From Flavobacterium fluviatile (GTDB taxonomy: Bacteria; Bacteroidota; Bacteroidia; Flavobacteriales; Flavobacteriaceae), in the NCBI RefSeq assembly GCF_010645065.1, contig NZ_JAADZW010000017.1, positions 1-64,000 of the forward strand: DNA of 64,000 bases, in the 5' to 3' direction. Below, piece after piece: positions 8,379 to 15,446 of this stretch (within the stretch, counting starts at the first letter, position 1; each line of letters starts with the position of its first letter). The notes below the pieces were generated by a model. The model saw only the letters and a list, made by a program, of their open reading frames with translations. It was not told the DNA's origin and did no database searches. The translations under genes were made by a program, and so were the position numbers.

Positions 8379-8400
8379 AATTTTGTTTTTTTTGAAGTTG

Positions 8401-8431
8401 CAAATATAGAACAAAGTTAGAAAGTTTCAAA
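8401..8431 (-). promoter_or_regulatory. Promoter of ffh (TTTG-N19-TATATTTG)
   Basis: On the minus strand TTTG (8428-8431) and TATATTTG (8401-8408) are 19 bases apart, an exact match to the Bacteroidota housekeeping promoter. It lies 23 bases before the ffh start. The -33 box falls inside the repeat unit at 8418-8460. Confidence 0.75.
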
Positions 8432-8460
8432 GATTCAGAGGCGCAAAGGTTTAAAGTTTT
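8418..8460. repeat. Single arm of a GTTTCAAAG-type intergenic repeat
   Basis: The stretch reads AAAGTTTCAAAGATTCAGAG followed by GCGCAAAGGTTTAAAGTTT. It is alignable with the reverse complement of 44070-44112 (GTTTCAAAGAGCCAAAGG...) and shares words with the palindrome at 6899-7016. No second arm is present here. Confidence 0.5.
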
Positions 8461-8510
8461 AATCTGTAATTTCTGCTTATCGTATTTCTGAAAATCAATT
8501 AATACTTCAT

Positions 8511-8541
8511 AAAAAAGAGGTTAGAAAAAACTCTAACCTCT
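8511..8541 (-). terminator. Terminator of the hmuR-hmuY operon
   Basis: A perfect 10-bp stem AGAGGTTAGA/TCTAACCTCT (8516-8525 with 8532-8541), with a T run on the minus strand, about 65 bases past the hmuY stop. Confidence 0.85.
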
Positions 8542-8604
8542 ATCAAAAAAAAAATAAAAAAAACTAAGTTATTAACTAATTGAAAAGTTAAATATTGTAA
8601 TCTC

Positions 8605-9201
8605 TTAGAATGTTGTTGTACTATTTGCCTGATAAGCAAAATTGAAAGTATAAAAACCAGTATCTTCCGCCTTTAATGGATCTGGAGTTGCAGGAGCTCC
8701 TTTATAGTAGCTCAAAATTTCTAATTTTGCATATTTACCATCGTGAGTTTTTATAACAAAAACTTTTCCTGCAATAGGAGAAACAATATGTGAGTTCATA
8801 TCATAATTATACCAACCTTTTCCACTCCCTTTAGGAATTGCATAAACGGTAGCCGCATCCTGAGCAAAAGCAGAAGCCGCAGGATATAAAGTTACGCTGG
8901 AGAATGTTCCCGAAACAATACTGGCTGCACCAGATCCTGTTCTGTTTGGCTCAGCATCAGTCATTTTAACTCCTCCATTTACGATAATAGTTGTAGTATT
9001 GAAAGCTATGTCCCAATTATCATTGGTAACGACTTTATTTTCCGAAAAACTGAATTTCGTATAACCTGCTGACGCATTAAGATCAGAAACTTTTTTAGTT
9101 TCAACTGCCGGAACCGTGTTATCGTTATTATCATCACTGCTGCAAGATGCGGTAAAAATAAATAATGCTAAAAGTGAAAGTTTTAAGAATTTTGTTTTCA
9201 T
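8605..9201 (-). CDS. hmuY: HmuY-family haem-binding lipoprotein
   Basis: This is a surface lipoprotein that captures haem and hands it to the partner TonB receptor. The signal peptide ends in the lipobox FTASC (Cys at about residue 20), followed by SSDDNNDN, an acidic tail of the kind that exports lipoproteins to the surface in Bacteroidota. The mature part carries HmuY-type blocks: YTKFSFSENKVV, NDNWDIAFNTTTI, GSGKGWYNYD, PIAGKVFVIKTHDGKYAKL, and FYTFNFAYQ at the end. The 198-aa length is typical. It follows the receptor gene by 27 bases and ends at a strong terminator. The P. gingivalis haem ligands are His134 and His166; I could not align these with confidence, so the ligand (haem or another chelate) is uncertain. 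Confidence 0.85.
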   Translation of the reverse strand: MKTKFLKLSLLALFIFTASCSSDDNNDNTVPAVETKKVSDLNASAGYTKFSFSENKVVTNDNWDIAFNTTTIIVNGGVKMTDAEPNRTGSGAASIVSGTFSSVTLYPAASAFAQDAATVYAIPKGSGKGWYNYDMNSHIVSPIAGKVFVIKTHDGKYAKLEILSYYKGAPATPDPLKAEDTGFYTFNFAYQANSTTTF

Positions 9202-9228
9202 GGTAAAAAGTGTTTAAATAAATATTGA

Positions 9229-11295
9229 TTAAAAATTATATTGGATTCGTGCAAAAAGCTGTCTTCCGGCGAGATTAGGAATCTGTCCCGGGTCTGTGTA
9301 GTCAAATAAATTATTCGCTCCGGCCTGAAGCATTATTTTATCAACTATATATTTTGAAACTGATAAATTTGTTAATGCATAACCCTTTACAAATGTGTCA
9401 TATTTGTCAAGAATCTGATTTCCGTTGGTATCATAAAGTCCATATTTGCTACGGTAGAAAACACGGAGATTGATATCGGTTTTGATTTTCGGAATAGTGT
9501 AAGCAAACTTTATATTCGCTGTATGTTTGGATCTGTTGTATAATCCGAAATAATCTGATTTACTTATCTCAACCGTTTGTAATTCTGAATTGCGGATATA
9601 TTGATAGTCTTCAAAATTGTCAACAACATCCTTATTTTTAGCAATTAAATATTGGTATCCTAATGATAACGAGAATTCTTTAGTAAAACTATACATCGAA
9701 TTGTATTCAATACCGTAAGTAAATATTTTATTGAAATTGGAATAACTAAAAATATTCTGGCTGTTCGTTTTTGTGGCTACAATTTGGGTATCAATCAAAT
9801 TACTAATTGAATTATAGAAGGCATTAATATCCATTCTGAGTTTATTCTTTTTGTAAAAAGTTCCAAAATTGACGTTAATCGAGCTTTCTGCCTCCAGTGG
9901 TTTGTCAAAATTAACTCCTGCCACTCTTGATAAAAGCTGACCTTCCTCTTCTAATTGATTCAAACGTGCTTCGGCAACATTATATCCTAAAACCGTATAG
10001 CCCACTGACGGATTTGTAAAATCGAAAAACAGCTGACGGAAATCCGGTGCTTTGTAACCATATCCGACAGACGATTTTAAAGAAAAATTATTATTGATTT
10101 TATAATTGACAGCCAGTTTAGGACTAAACTGCGAGGCGTATTCGCTATGATTATCATACCTAAATCCGGCAAGAACATTCCATTTTTCTGTTGGATTCCA
10201 ATCATATTGTAAAAAAACATATTGGGAATTAAACTTTACATTCTTATCAAAATAAGTTCTGTCTAAAGTCTCATAATTCAACCCAATTCCTCCTGTAATT
10301 TTATCGTTTTTAAGAGAAAGGGTTGTTCTGATTTCGGGACGAAAAAGCCACTGATTGTAATAGGCATCCTCGTAACGAACATTATTCTGGTCATTCAAAA
10401 AGGAATCATTTTTATAATTTGTAGCATATAATTCGTATTCAGAATAGAACTTATCATTCCATTTATGCTCTAATTTAACTTGTGAGTTCCACTCCTTTTC
10501 TGTCGCATCACCTTCGTAATTTTCAGACTCTATTACAGCTTTATTATCCATTTTCATATCATAAAAACGGTTGCTCACTATTAATTTCAAATGCTCTGAG
10601 AAGTCATAGTATATTTTAGGCTGAAGGGTAAAATTGTAAAATGGTTCTACATTTTTTAGAGGTGTGTTTTTGTCTAAATCGTAACCATCTGTAGCATAAA
10701 AATTAGCAAACAGATTAGCAGAGAATTTCTTCTTTTTCCAAAGAAGGTTTGCATTGGCATCATTAGTGTTAAATGTAGCATACCTGTATGAAAGGCTTCC
10801 AGAAAACATATCTTTACCAGGTTTTTTTGTAATTACATTGATTACTCCTCCCATCGCTTCAGACCCATATAAGGCAGACGAAGCCCCTTTTACAATTTCG
10901 ATTCTTTCTATATTTCCAACAGAAACCCGGGACAAATCCAAAACGCCCGAACTTCTTCCCACAAGTGGTACACCATCAATTAAAATCATAGTGTAGGCAG
11001 CATCAAGTCCCTGCATTTGAATTCCTTCGAAACCACTTTCGTCAGGAATCAAAATAATTCCTGTTTGTTCACTTAGAATTTCATTTAATCTGGTAACACC
11101 TGATTTTATAATTGCTTCGGATGTGATAATTGTCATCGGTAATGGCAATGACGAAAGTACCCTTTCTGTTCGGGTTGCAGTGGTAACCTTAACTTCGGAT
11201 AATTCATTTGTTTCAACACTATCTTTTTGCACTTTCTGAGCAAACGAAATTTGACAAAAAACAAACAGCACAAAAAGAGTAATTCTAATTTTCAT
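9229..11295 (-). CDS. hmuR: TonB-dependent haem receptor (HmuR-like)
   Basis: This is an outer-membrane TonB-dependent receptor of 688 aa, the import channel for the ligand bound by the adjacent HmuY-type lipoprotein. It has a signal peptide (1-19), a TonB-box-like start of the mature chain, a plug domain (about 45-160, with IERIEIVKGASSALYGSEA and GGVINVITKK), and a 22-strand barrel ending in the C-terminal aromatic residue (LFARIQYNF). There is no CarboxypepD-like N-terminal extension, as in HmuR and BtuB types. It is the first gene of the hmuR-hmuY operon, and its promoter faces the DUF6607 gene across a shared palindrome. Iron control by Fur is likely but not proven by the sequence. Confidence 0.88.
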   Translation of the reverse strand: MKIRITLFVLFVFCQISFAQKVQKDSVETNELSEVKVTTATRTERVLSSLPLPMTIITSEAIIKSGVTRLNEILSEQTGIILIPDESGFEGIQMQGLDAAYTMILIDGVPLVGRSSGVLDLSRVSVGNIERIEIVKGASSALYGSEAMGGVINVITKKPGKDMFSGSLSYRYATFNTNDANANLLWKKKKFSANLFANFYATDGYDLDKNTPLKNVEPFYNFTLQPKIYYDFSEHLKLIVSNRFYDMKMDNKAVIESENYEGDATEKEWNSQVKLEHKWNDKFYSEYELYATNYKNDSFLNDQNNVRYEDAYYNQWLFRPEIRTTLSLKNDKITGGIGLNYETLDRTYFDKNVKFNSQYVFLQYDWNPTEKWNVLAGFRYDNHSEYASQFSPKLAVNYKINNNFSLKSSVGYGYKAPDFRQLFFDFTNPSVGYTVLGYNVAEARLNQLEEEGQLLSRVAGVNFDKPLEAESSINVNFGTFYKKNKLRMDINAFYNSISNLIDTQIVATKTNSQNIFSYSNFNKIFTYGIEYNSMYSFTKEFSLSLGYQYLIAKNKDVVDNFEDYQYIRNSELQTVEISKSDYFGLYNRSKHTANIKFAYTIPKIKTDINLRVFYRSKYGLYDTNGNQILDKYDTFVKGYALTNLSVSKYIVDKIMLQAGANNLFDYTDPGQIPNLAGRQLFARIQYNF

Positions 11296-11322
11296 TATTT
11301 TTATTCAGTCTTAATAATGCTG

Positions 11323-11370
11323 CAAATATATAATTATTTTTATTTATTCTAAATAAAGTTTATATATTTG
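11323..11370. promoter_or_regulatory. Divergent promoters flanking a palindrome (possible Fur-type site)
   Basis: Two -7 elements TATATTTG face away from each other: 11323-11330 on the minus strand for hmuR and 11363-11370 on the plus strand for the DUF6607 gene. Between them lies TTTATTT-N5-AAATAAA (11339-11357), a 7-base-arm palindrome that covers the -33 region of the hmuR promoter and the spacer of the other. This is the layout expected for joint iron control. The match to a Bacteroidota Fur box is only by general look. Confidence 0.55.
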
Positions 11371-11402
11371 CCAAAAAATTTTAAAACAAATAAATATAAG
11401 TT

Positions 11403-12305
11403 ATGATTACAAAAAGCCTCTATTTATCAGCCGTAATGGCTTTAGCCTGCAGTCTTGGTTTTAGCCAGGATAAAAAACAGCAGGATATTAAATCTATTAA
11501 ATCAATGTGCGGCTGCTATGAAGTGAAATTTAATTTTGCAGAAACTTTTCAGTATGCGAAGGATTCAGCCTCTTACAAACCTTCACAGACAAAACACGAG
11601 TCGGCTCTGGAATGGGTAGAATTAATAGAAGACACTCCAAATAAAATCTCAATGCAGCATTTATTGATTGTAAGCGATGATATGATTATTAAACACTGGA
11701 GGCAGGACTGGCTCTATGAAAACACCGATTTATATTTGTTTGACAAAAACACGTCATGGAAGTACAAAAAACTCGATAAAAAAGCGGTTAAAGGACAATG
11801 GACTCAAAAAGTATATCAGGTAGATGACAGTCCAAGATACGAAGGAACTGCAACATGGGTTCACGTTGATGGTCAGGATTACTGGGCAAACGTAACTGAC
11901 GCCCCGCTGCCAAGAAGAGAGCAGACAAAGCGTAATGACTATAATGTCTTAAAAAGAAGAAACATTCACGAAATCACTTCAACAGGCTGGAATCACGAAC
12001 AGGATAACCAAAAACTGATCAGGGATGAAAACGGAAAAGATGTTTTGTTAGCTGAAGAAAAAGGAATGGACGTTTACACTAAAGTTCCGGATAGTAAATG
12101 TATTGCCGGTCAAAAATGGTGGAAGGAAAATAATACTCTTTGGAAAAATGTTCGTGACAAATGGCAAACCCTTTTTGAAAGGAACAAAGACTTAAACTTA
12201 GAAGCTAAAGTCAATAAAAAAGCATTATACTCACTTTTGTTTGATTTGAAACCAAATGCGACAAAAGCAGAAACTGATGCGATAATCGAAAAGTTTGTAA
12301 AATAA
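11403..12305 (+). CDS. DUF6607 family secreted protein
   Basis: This 300-aa exported protein has a signal peptide (residues 1-22, cleaved after SLGFS). The family blocks IKSMCGCYEVKFNFAET, ISMQHLLIVSDDMIIKHWRQ and GQDYWANVTDAPLPRRE match the DUF6607 family, whose function is unknown. The family is commonly found beside haem or iron TonB receptors in flavobacteria (my recollection), and here it is divergent from hmuR with a common palindrome. That makes a role in haem or iron handling likely, possibly periplasmic haem processing, but this is inference. Two Cys in MCGCY stand close together and a single later Cys (SKCIAG) is also present. It ends at a strong terminator. Confidence 0.85.
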   Translation: MITKSLYLSAVMALACSLGFSQDKKQQDIKSIKSMCGCYEVKFNFAETFQYAKDSASYKPSQTKHESALEWVELIEDTPNKISMQHLLIVSDDMIIKHWRQDWLYENTDLYLFDKNTSWKYKKLDKKAVKGQWTQKVYQVDDSPRYEGTATWVHVDGQDYWANVTDAPLPRREQTKRNDYNVLKRRNIHEITSTGWNHEQDNQKLIRDENGKDVLLAEEKGMDVYTKVPDSKCIAGQKWWKENNTLWKNVRDKWQTLFERNKDLNLEAKVNKKALYSLLFDLKPNATKAETDAIIEKFVK

Positions 12306-12328
12306 ATAGTTGTGTTAGTTGTTAAAGA

Positions 12329-12359
12329 GCCGGTAATTTTTAAAGTTACCGGCTTTTTT
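12329..12359 (+). terminator. Terminator after the DUF6607 gene
   Basis: An 8-bp stem GCCGGTAA/TTACCGGC (12329-12336 with 12346-12353) and six T. It stands 9 bases before the end of the convergent gene at 12369. Confidence 0.9.
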
Positions 12360-12368
12360 CGAATTTAT

Positions 12369-13085
12369 TTATTGTGCACACTCAGAATAAGTAATTGCAT
12401 GTTTCGTTAAATCTGTCCATTTTGGATCTGCAGAAGACTCTGCAATCAATTTCTCGCAGCTTTTCCACAAAGGCAAAAATTCTTTTTTGTAATCTTTTTT
12501 CTTTAGTAAAAATGCAGGCTCATTCTTTTTTGCTACATAAAAAGATTTAATATCACCTCCAACAAGTTTCATACCTCCTACTCCTAATGAAGCTGTTTTT
12601 TTGGCGTAAGGATCGCAATAAATTCTAAATTCCTTACTAAACGAAGGATTAAGAAGCTGCATAAGTAATTTAGTGTTTTTCTTTTTAATCTTTACATCTG
12701 TAGTTTCAAAATAAGCATAACCGGCATTTAAGTGTGTCTCGTTTAATTTTTCATCATTCCATTTTTTGAAATCAGAAGCAAAATTTAATTTCTTTCCTAA
12801 ATTGTCAAGACCGCTTGGTGGCAGGTACATGAATTTAATATCTTCAGGTTTTAGTTTATGTTTTTTTCCGGTTCCGTCTTGTAATTTTATAAATTCGATC
12901 AATCCCTCATCTCTGTCGATATCTTTAATTGTTCCATTTATTTCAGTACCATCCGCTAAAGTAATATAGGCTGTTTCACTATGTGAAAAACCATAAGAAG
13001 GCGCAACTAAGTCTTGCGCTTTAATTGAAATTGTACCAAACACAAATAAAAGTGTAAGCAATTTAAAAGTTTGTTTTTTAATCAT
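12369..13085 (-). CDS. Hypothetical exported protein
   Basis: I do not recognise the family. The ATG at 13085 gives 238 aa with a clear signal peptide (MIKKQTFKLLTLLFVFGT, cleaved after IKAQ); the longer frame to 13145 starts with TTG and would bury the signal. The mature part opens with a beta-rich domain reading ITLADGTEINGTIKDIDRDEG, like the YITLADG-type domains that specify a transition-type property; it then has a Lys-rich middle and a Cys-containing segment (WKSCEKLIAES, ITYSECAQ). It is a single-gene unit between convergent DUF6607 and argS. Confidence 0.75.
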   Translation of the reverse strand: MIKKQTFKLLTLLFVFGTISIKAQDLVAPSYGFSHSETAYITLADGTEINGTIKDIDRDEGLIEFIKLQDGTGKKHKLKPEDIKFMYLPPSGLDNLGKKLNFASDFKKWNDEKLNETHLNAGYAYFETTDVKIKKKNTKLLMQLLNPSFSKEFRIYCDPYAKKTASLGVGGMKLVGGDIKSFYVAKKNEPAFLLKKKDYKKEFLPLWKSCEKLIAESSADPKWTDLTKHAITYSECAQ

Positions 13086-13318
13086 TTTTTTGGTTTTAAA
13101 ATTATTGCTTACTCTTACGATTTTCAGCTTACTCGATATCGTCAATTATTTACTTCAGAACAGTAACACTAAGAAAAATTTAAACCATATTTTCCTACTG
13201 TAAACATAAATATAAAAAGCATATATACAAATAAAAAAAAATATTTTTTAGAAGAAATTTCAATCATAAATCATCAAATATTTTTACATTAATTACATCA
13301 TTTAGTACCTGAAAATTC

Positions 13319-13362
13319 CAAAAAAAAGAGCCAAATAGCTTTTTACACCTATTTGGCTCTTT
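13319..13362 (-). terminator. Terminator of argS
   Basis: On the minus strand a 14-bp stem (13325-13338 with 13349-13362, AAAGAGCCAAATAG) is followed by a T run. It lies 20 bases after the argS stop. Confidence 0.9.
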
Positions 13363-13382
13363 GAAATTTAATTTTATAAACT

Positions 13383-15161
13383 TTACATCCTTTCCGGAAC
13401 CTCAATTCCTAATAATGAAAATGCTGATTTTATAACCTCAGCGACTTTTTGTGAAAGCTGCACCCTGAAGATTTTTTTAGTCATATCAGCTTCACCCAAA
13501 ATGTGAACCGATTGGTAGAATGAGTTATATTCTTTTACCAAATCATACGTATAATTGGCAATCAAAGCCGGGCTATGGTTTTGAGCGGCATTTTGAATTA
13601 TTTCAGGAAAAAGCTGGATTTGTTTTACCAGTTCTTTTTCTTTTTCATGCATTTGTTCAATTGCCGATTTTTCAGAAAAATCAAAGTCAGCTTTACGAAT
13701 GATAGATTGAATCCTTGCATATGTATATTGAATAAACGGACCTGTATTACCTGCAAAATCAACAGATTCTTCTGGATTGAACAAAATACGTTTTTTTGGA
13801 TCTACCTTTAGAATGTAATATTTCAAAGCCCCAAGTCCGATTGTCTTGTATAATCTGGCTTTTTCTTCAACTGAATAGCTGTCTAATTTACCTAAATCTT
13901 CAGAAATTTGTTTGGCTGTTGCCGTCATATCATACATCAAATCATCAGCATCTACCACTGTTCCTTCACGGCTTTTCATTTTTCCGGAGGGCAAATCAAC
14001 CATCCCGTATGATAAATGATATAAGTTTGAAGCCCAGTCGAAACCTAACTTTTTCAGAATTAAGAATAATACTTTAAAATGATAATCCTGCTCGTTACCA
14101 ACAGTGTAAACCATTCCGCCAACATCCGGCATGTCTTTTACACGCTGGATTGCAGTCCCGATATCCTGTGTCATGTAAACTGCAGTTCCGTCAGAACGCA
14201 AAACAATTTTACGATCCAGACCTTCATCCGTCAGATCAATCCAGACTGAACCATCAGGATCTTTTTCAAAAACCCCTTTGTCAAGTCCTACCTGAACCAC
14301 ATCTTTTCCTAATAAATAGGTATTGCTTTCGTAGTAATATTTATCAAAATCGACTCCAAGATTGGTGTATGTTGTAGCAAAACCGTCATAAACCCATTGG
14401 TTCATTTTTTCCCAGAGTGCAATTACTTTTTCATCTCCTGCTTCCCATTTTTTTAGCATATCCTGCGCTTCAATAATTATTGGCGCTTGCTTTTTTGCCT
14501 CTTCTTCTGTCTTACCTGCTTCTATTAGTGTATTAATTTCACCTTTATAAGCTTTATCAAACTCAACATAATATTTACCAACTAATTTGTCTCCTTTTAA
14601 ACCAGAACTTTCCGGAGTTTCACCATTTCCAAATTTCTCCCAGGCAAGCATCGATTTGCAGATATGGATTCCACGGTCGTTGATGATTTGGGTTTTGTAT
14701 ACTTTTTTACCGGAAGCCTTCAAAATTTCAGCAACAGAATAACCCAATAAGTTATTACGAACATGCCCTAAGTGTAAAGGTTTATTGGTATTTGGGGAGG
14801 AATACTCCACCATTACAGCCTTATCTCCCGGATTTGGTTTTACATATCCAAATTTATTATTAGCTCTTATTTCATTAAAGAAATTCAGGTAATAACTATC
14901 TGCAATGACGATATTAAGAAAGCCAGAAACAACATTGAATCTTGCGACTTCAGCCACATTTTCAACGAGAAAATCTCCAATTTTATTTCCTAATTCGGCA
15001 GGATTGCTTTTAATCACTTTCAATAAAGGAAAAAGTACCATGGTAATATCGCCTTCAAACTCTTTTCGCGTAGCCTGAAATTCGATTTTATCAACAGTAA
15101 CATCAAATAATGCCTGAATAGCTTTTTGTATAGAAGGTGTAAGAATTTGTGATAATGACAT
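13383..15161 (-). CDS. argS: Arginyl-tRNA synthetase
   Basis: ArgS charges tRNA-Arg with arginine using ATP. This class I synthetase has 592 aa, the normal size. The N-terminal Add-1 domain is at 1-100, the catalytic HIGH motif appears as HLGH (130-133), the KMSKS-like loop as GKMKSREGTVV (about 395), and the DALR anticodon-binding domain is C-terminal, ending in LLGIEVPERM. A -7 element TATATTTG lies at 15183-15190. It is monocistronic with a strong terminator. Confidence 0.97.
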   Translation of the reverse strand: MSLSQILTPSIQKAIQALFDVTVDKIEFQATRKEFEGDITMVLFPLLKVIKSNPAELGNKIGDFLVENVAEVARFNVVSGFLNIVIADSYYLNFFNEIRANNKFGYVKPNPGDKAVMVEYSSPNTNKPLHLGHVRNNLLGYSVAEILKASGKKVYKTQIINDRGIHICKSMLAWEKFGNGETPESSGLKGDKLVGKYYVEFDKAYKGEINTLIEAGKTEEEAKKQAPIIIEAQDMLKKWEAGDEKVIALWEKMNQWVYDGFATTYTNLGVDFDKYYYESNTYLLGKDVVQVGLDKGVFEKDPDGSVWIDLTDEGLDRKIVLRSDGTAVYMTQDIGTAIQRVKDMPDVGGMVYTVGNEQDYHFKVLFLILKKLGFDWASNLYHLSYGMVDLPSGKMKSREGTVVDADDLMYDMTATAKQISEDLGKLDSYSVEEKARLYKTIGLGALKYYILKVDPKKRILFNPEESVDFAGNTGPFIQYTYARIQSIIRKADFDFSEKSAIEQMHEKEKELVKQIQLFPEIIQNAAQNHSPALIANYTYDLVKEYNSFYQSVHILGEADMTKKIFRVQLSQKVAEVIKSAFSLLGIEVPERM

Positions 15162-15182
15162 GTAAACTTATTTTAAAGTGAG

Positions 15183-15190
15183 CAAATATA
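15183..15190 (-). promoter_or_regulatory. -7 element of argS (TATATTTG)
   Basis: A TAnnTTTG match on the minus strand 21 bases before the argS start. No good TTTG is found at 18-19 bases upstream. Confidence 0.5.
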
Positions 15191-15214
15191 CTGCTTATTC
15201 ACCAATTAGAGAAA

Positions 15215-15316
15215 ATGAAAAACATATTAAATACCGGAAAACAGTTAGAAATTCTTAAAAACAATCTTGCCTCAATTGTTAAAAATATCAAAAATAAAAA
15301 GGCTAATCAATTATAA
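15215..15316 (+). CDS. Possible 33-residue ORF
   Basis: An ATG at 15215 preceded by GAGA opens a 33-codon frame ending TAA at 15314-15316. The product would be Lys/Asn/Leu/Ile-rich and helical (start MKNILNTGKQLEILKNN). It stands alone between argS and the divergent barrel gene. Nothing shows that it is translated and I have no family for it; an AT-rich chance ORF is as likely. Confidence 0.2.
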   Translation: MKNILNTGKQLEILKNNLASIVKNIKNKKANQL

Positions 15317-15446
15317 AACAAGACATCAAAGAGTGTTTTGATTTTTTCTTATAAAATTTCTGTAACAAATCGTTAATATAAAGGTCTTATTATCAAATTT
15401 TAATACAAGCATCATCAATCAAATCAAAACAATCAATTAACAAGTT

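Noticed and set aside
8378-8414. TTG start for ffh
   Set aside because: It overlaps the promoter; the N domain of Ffh begins at the ATG 8378.
13085-13145. TTG start for the exported protein
   Set aside because: It would put 20 residues before a clear signal peptide.
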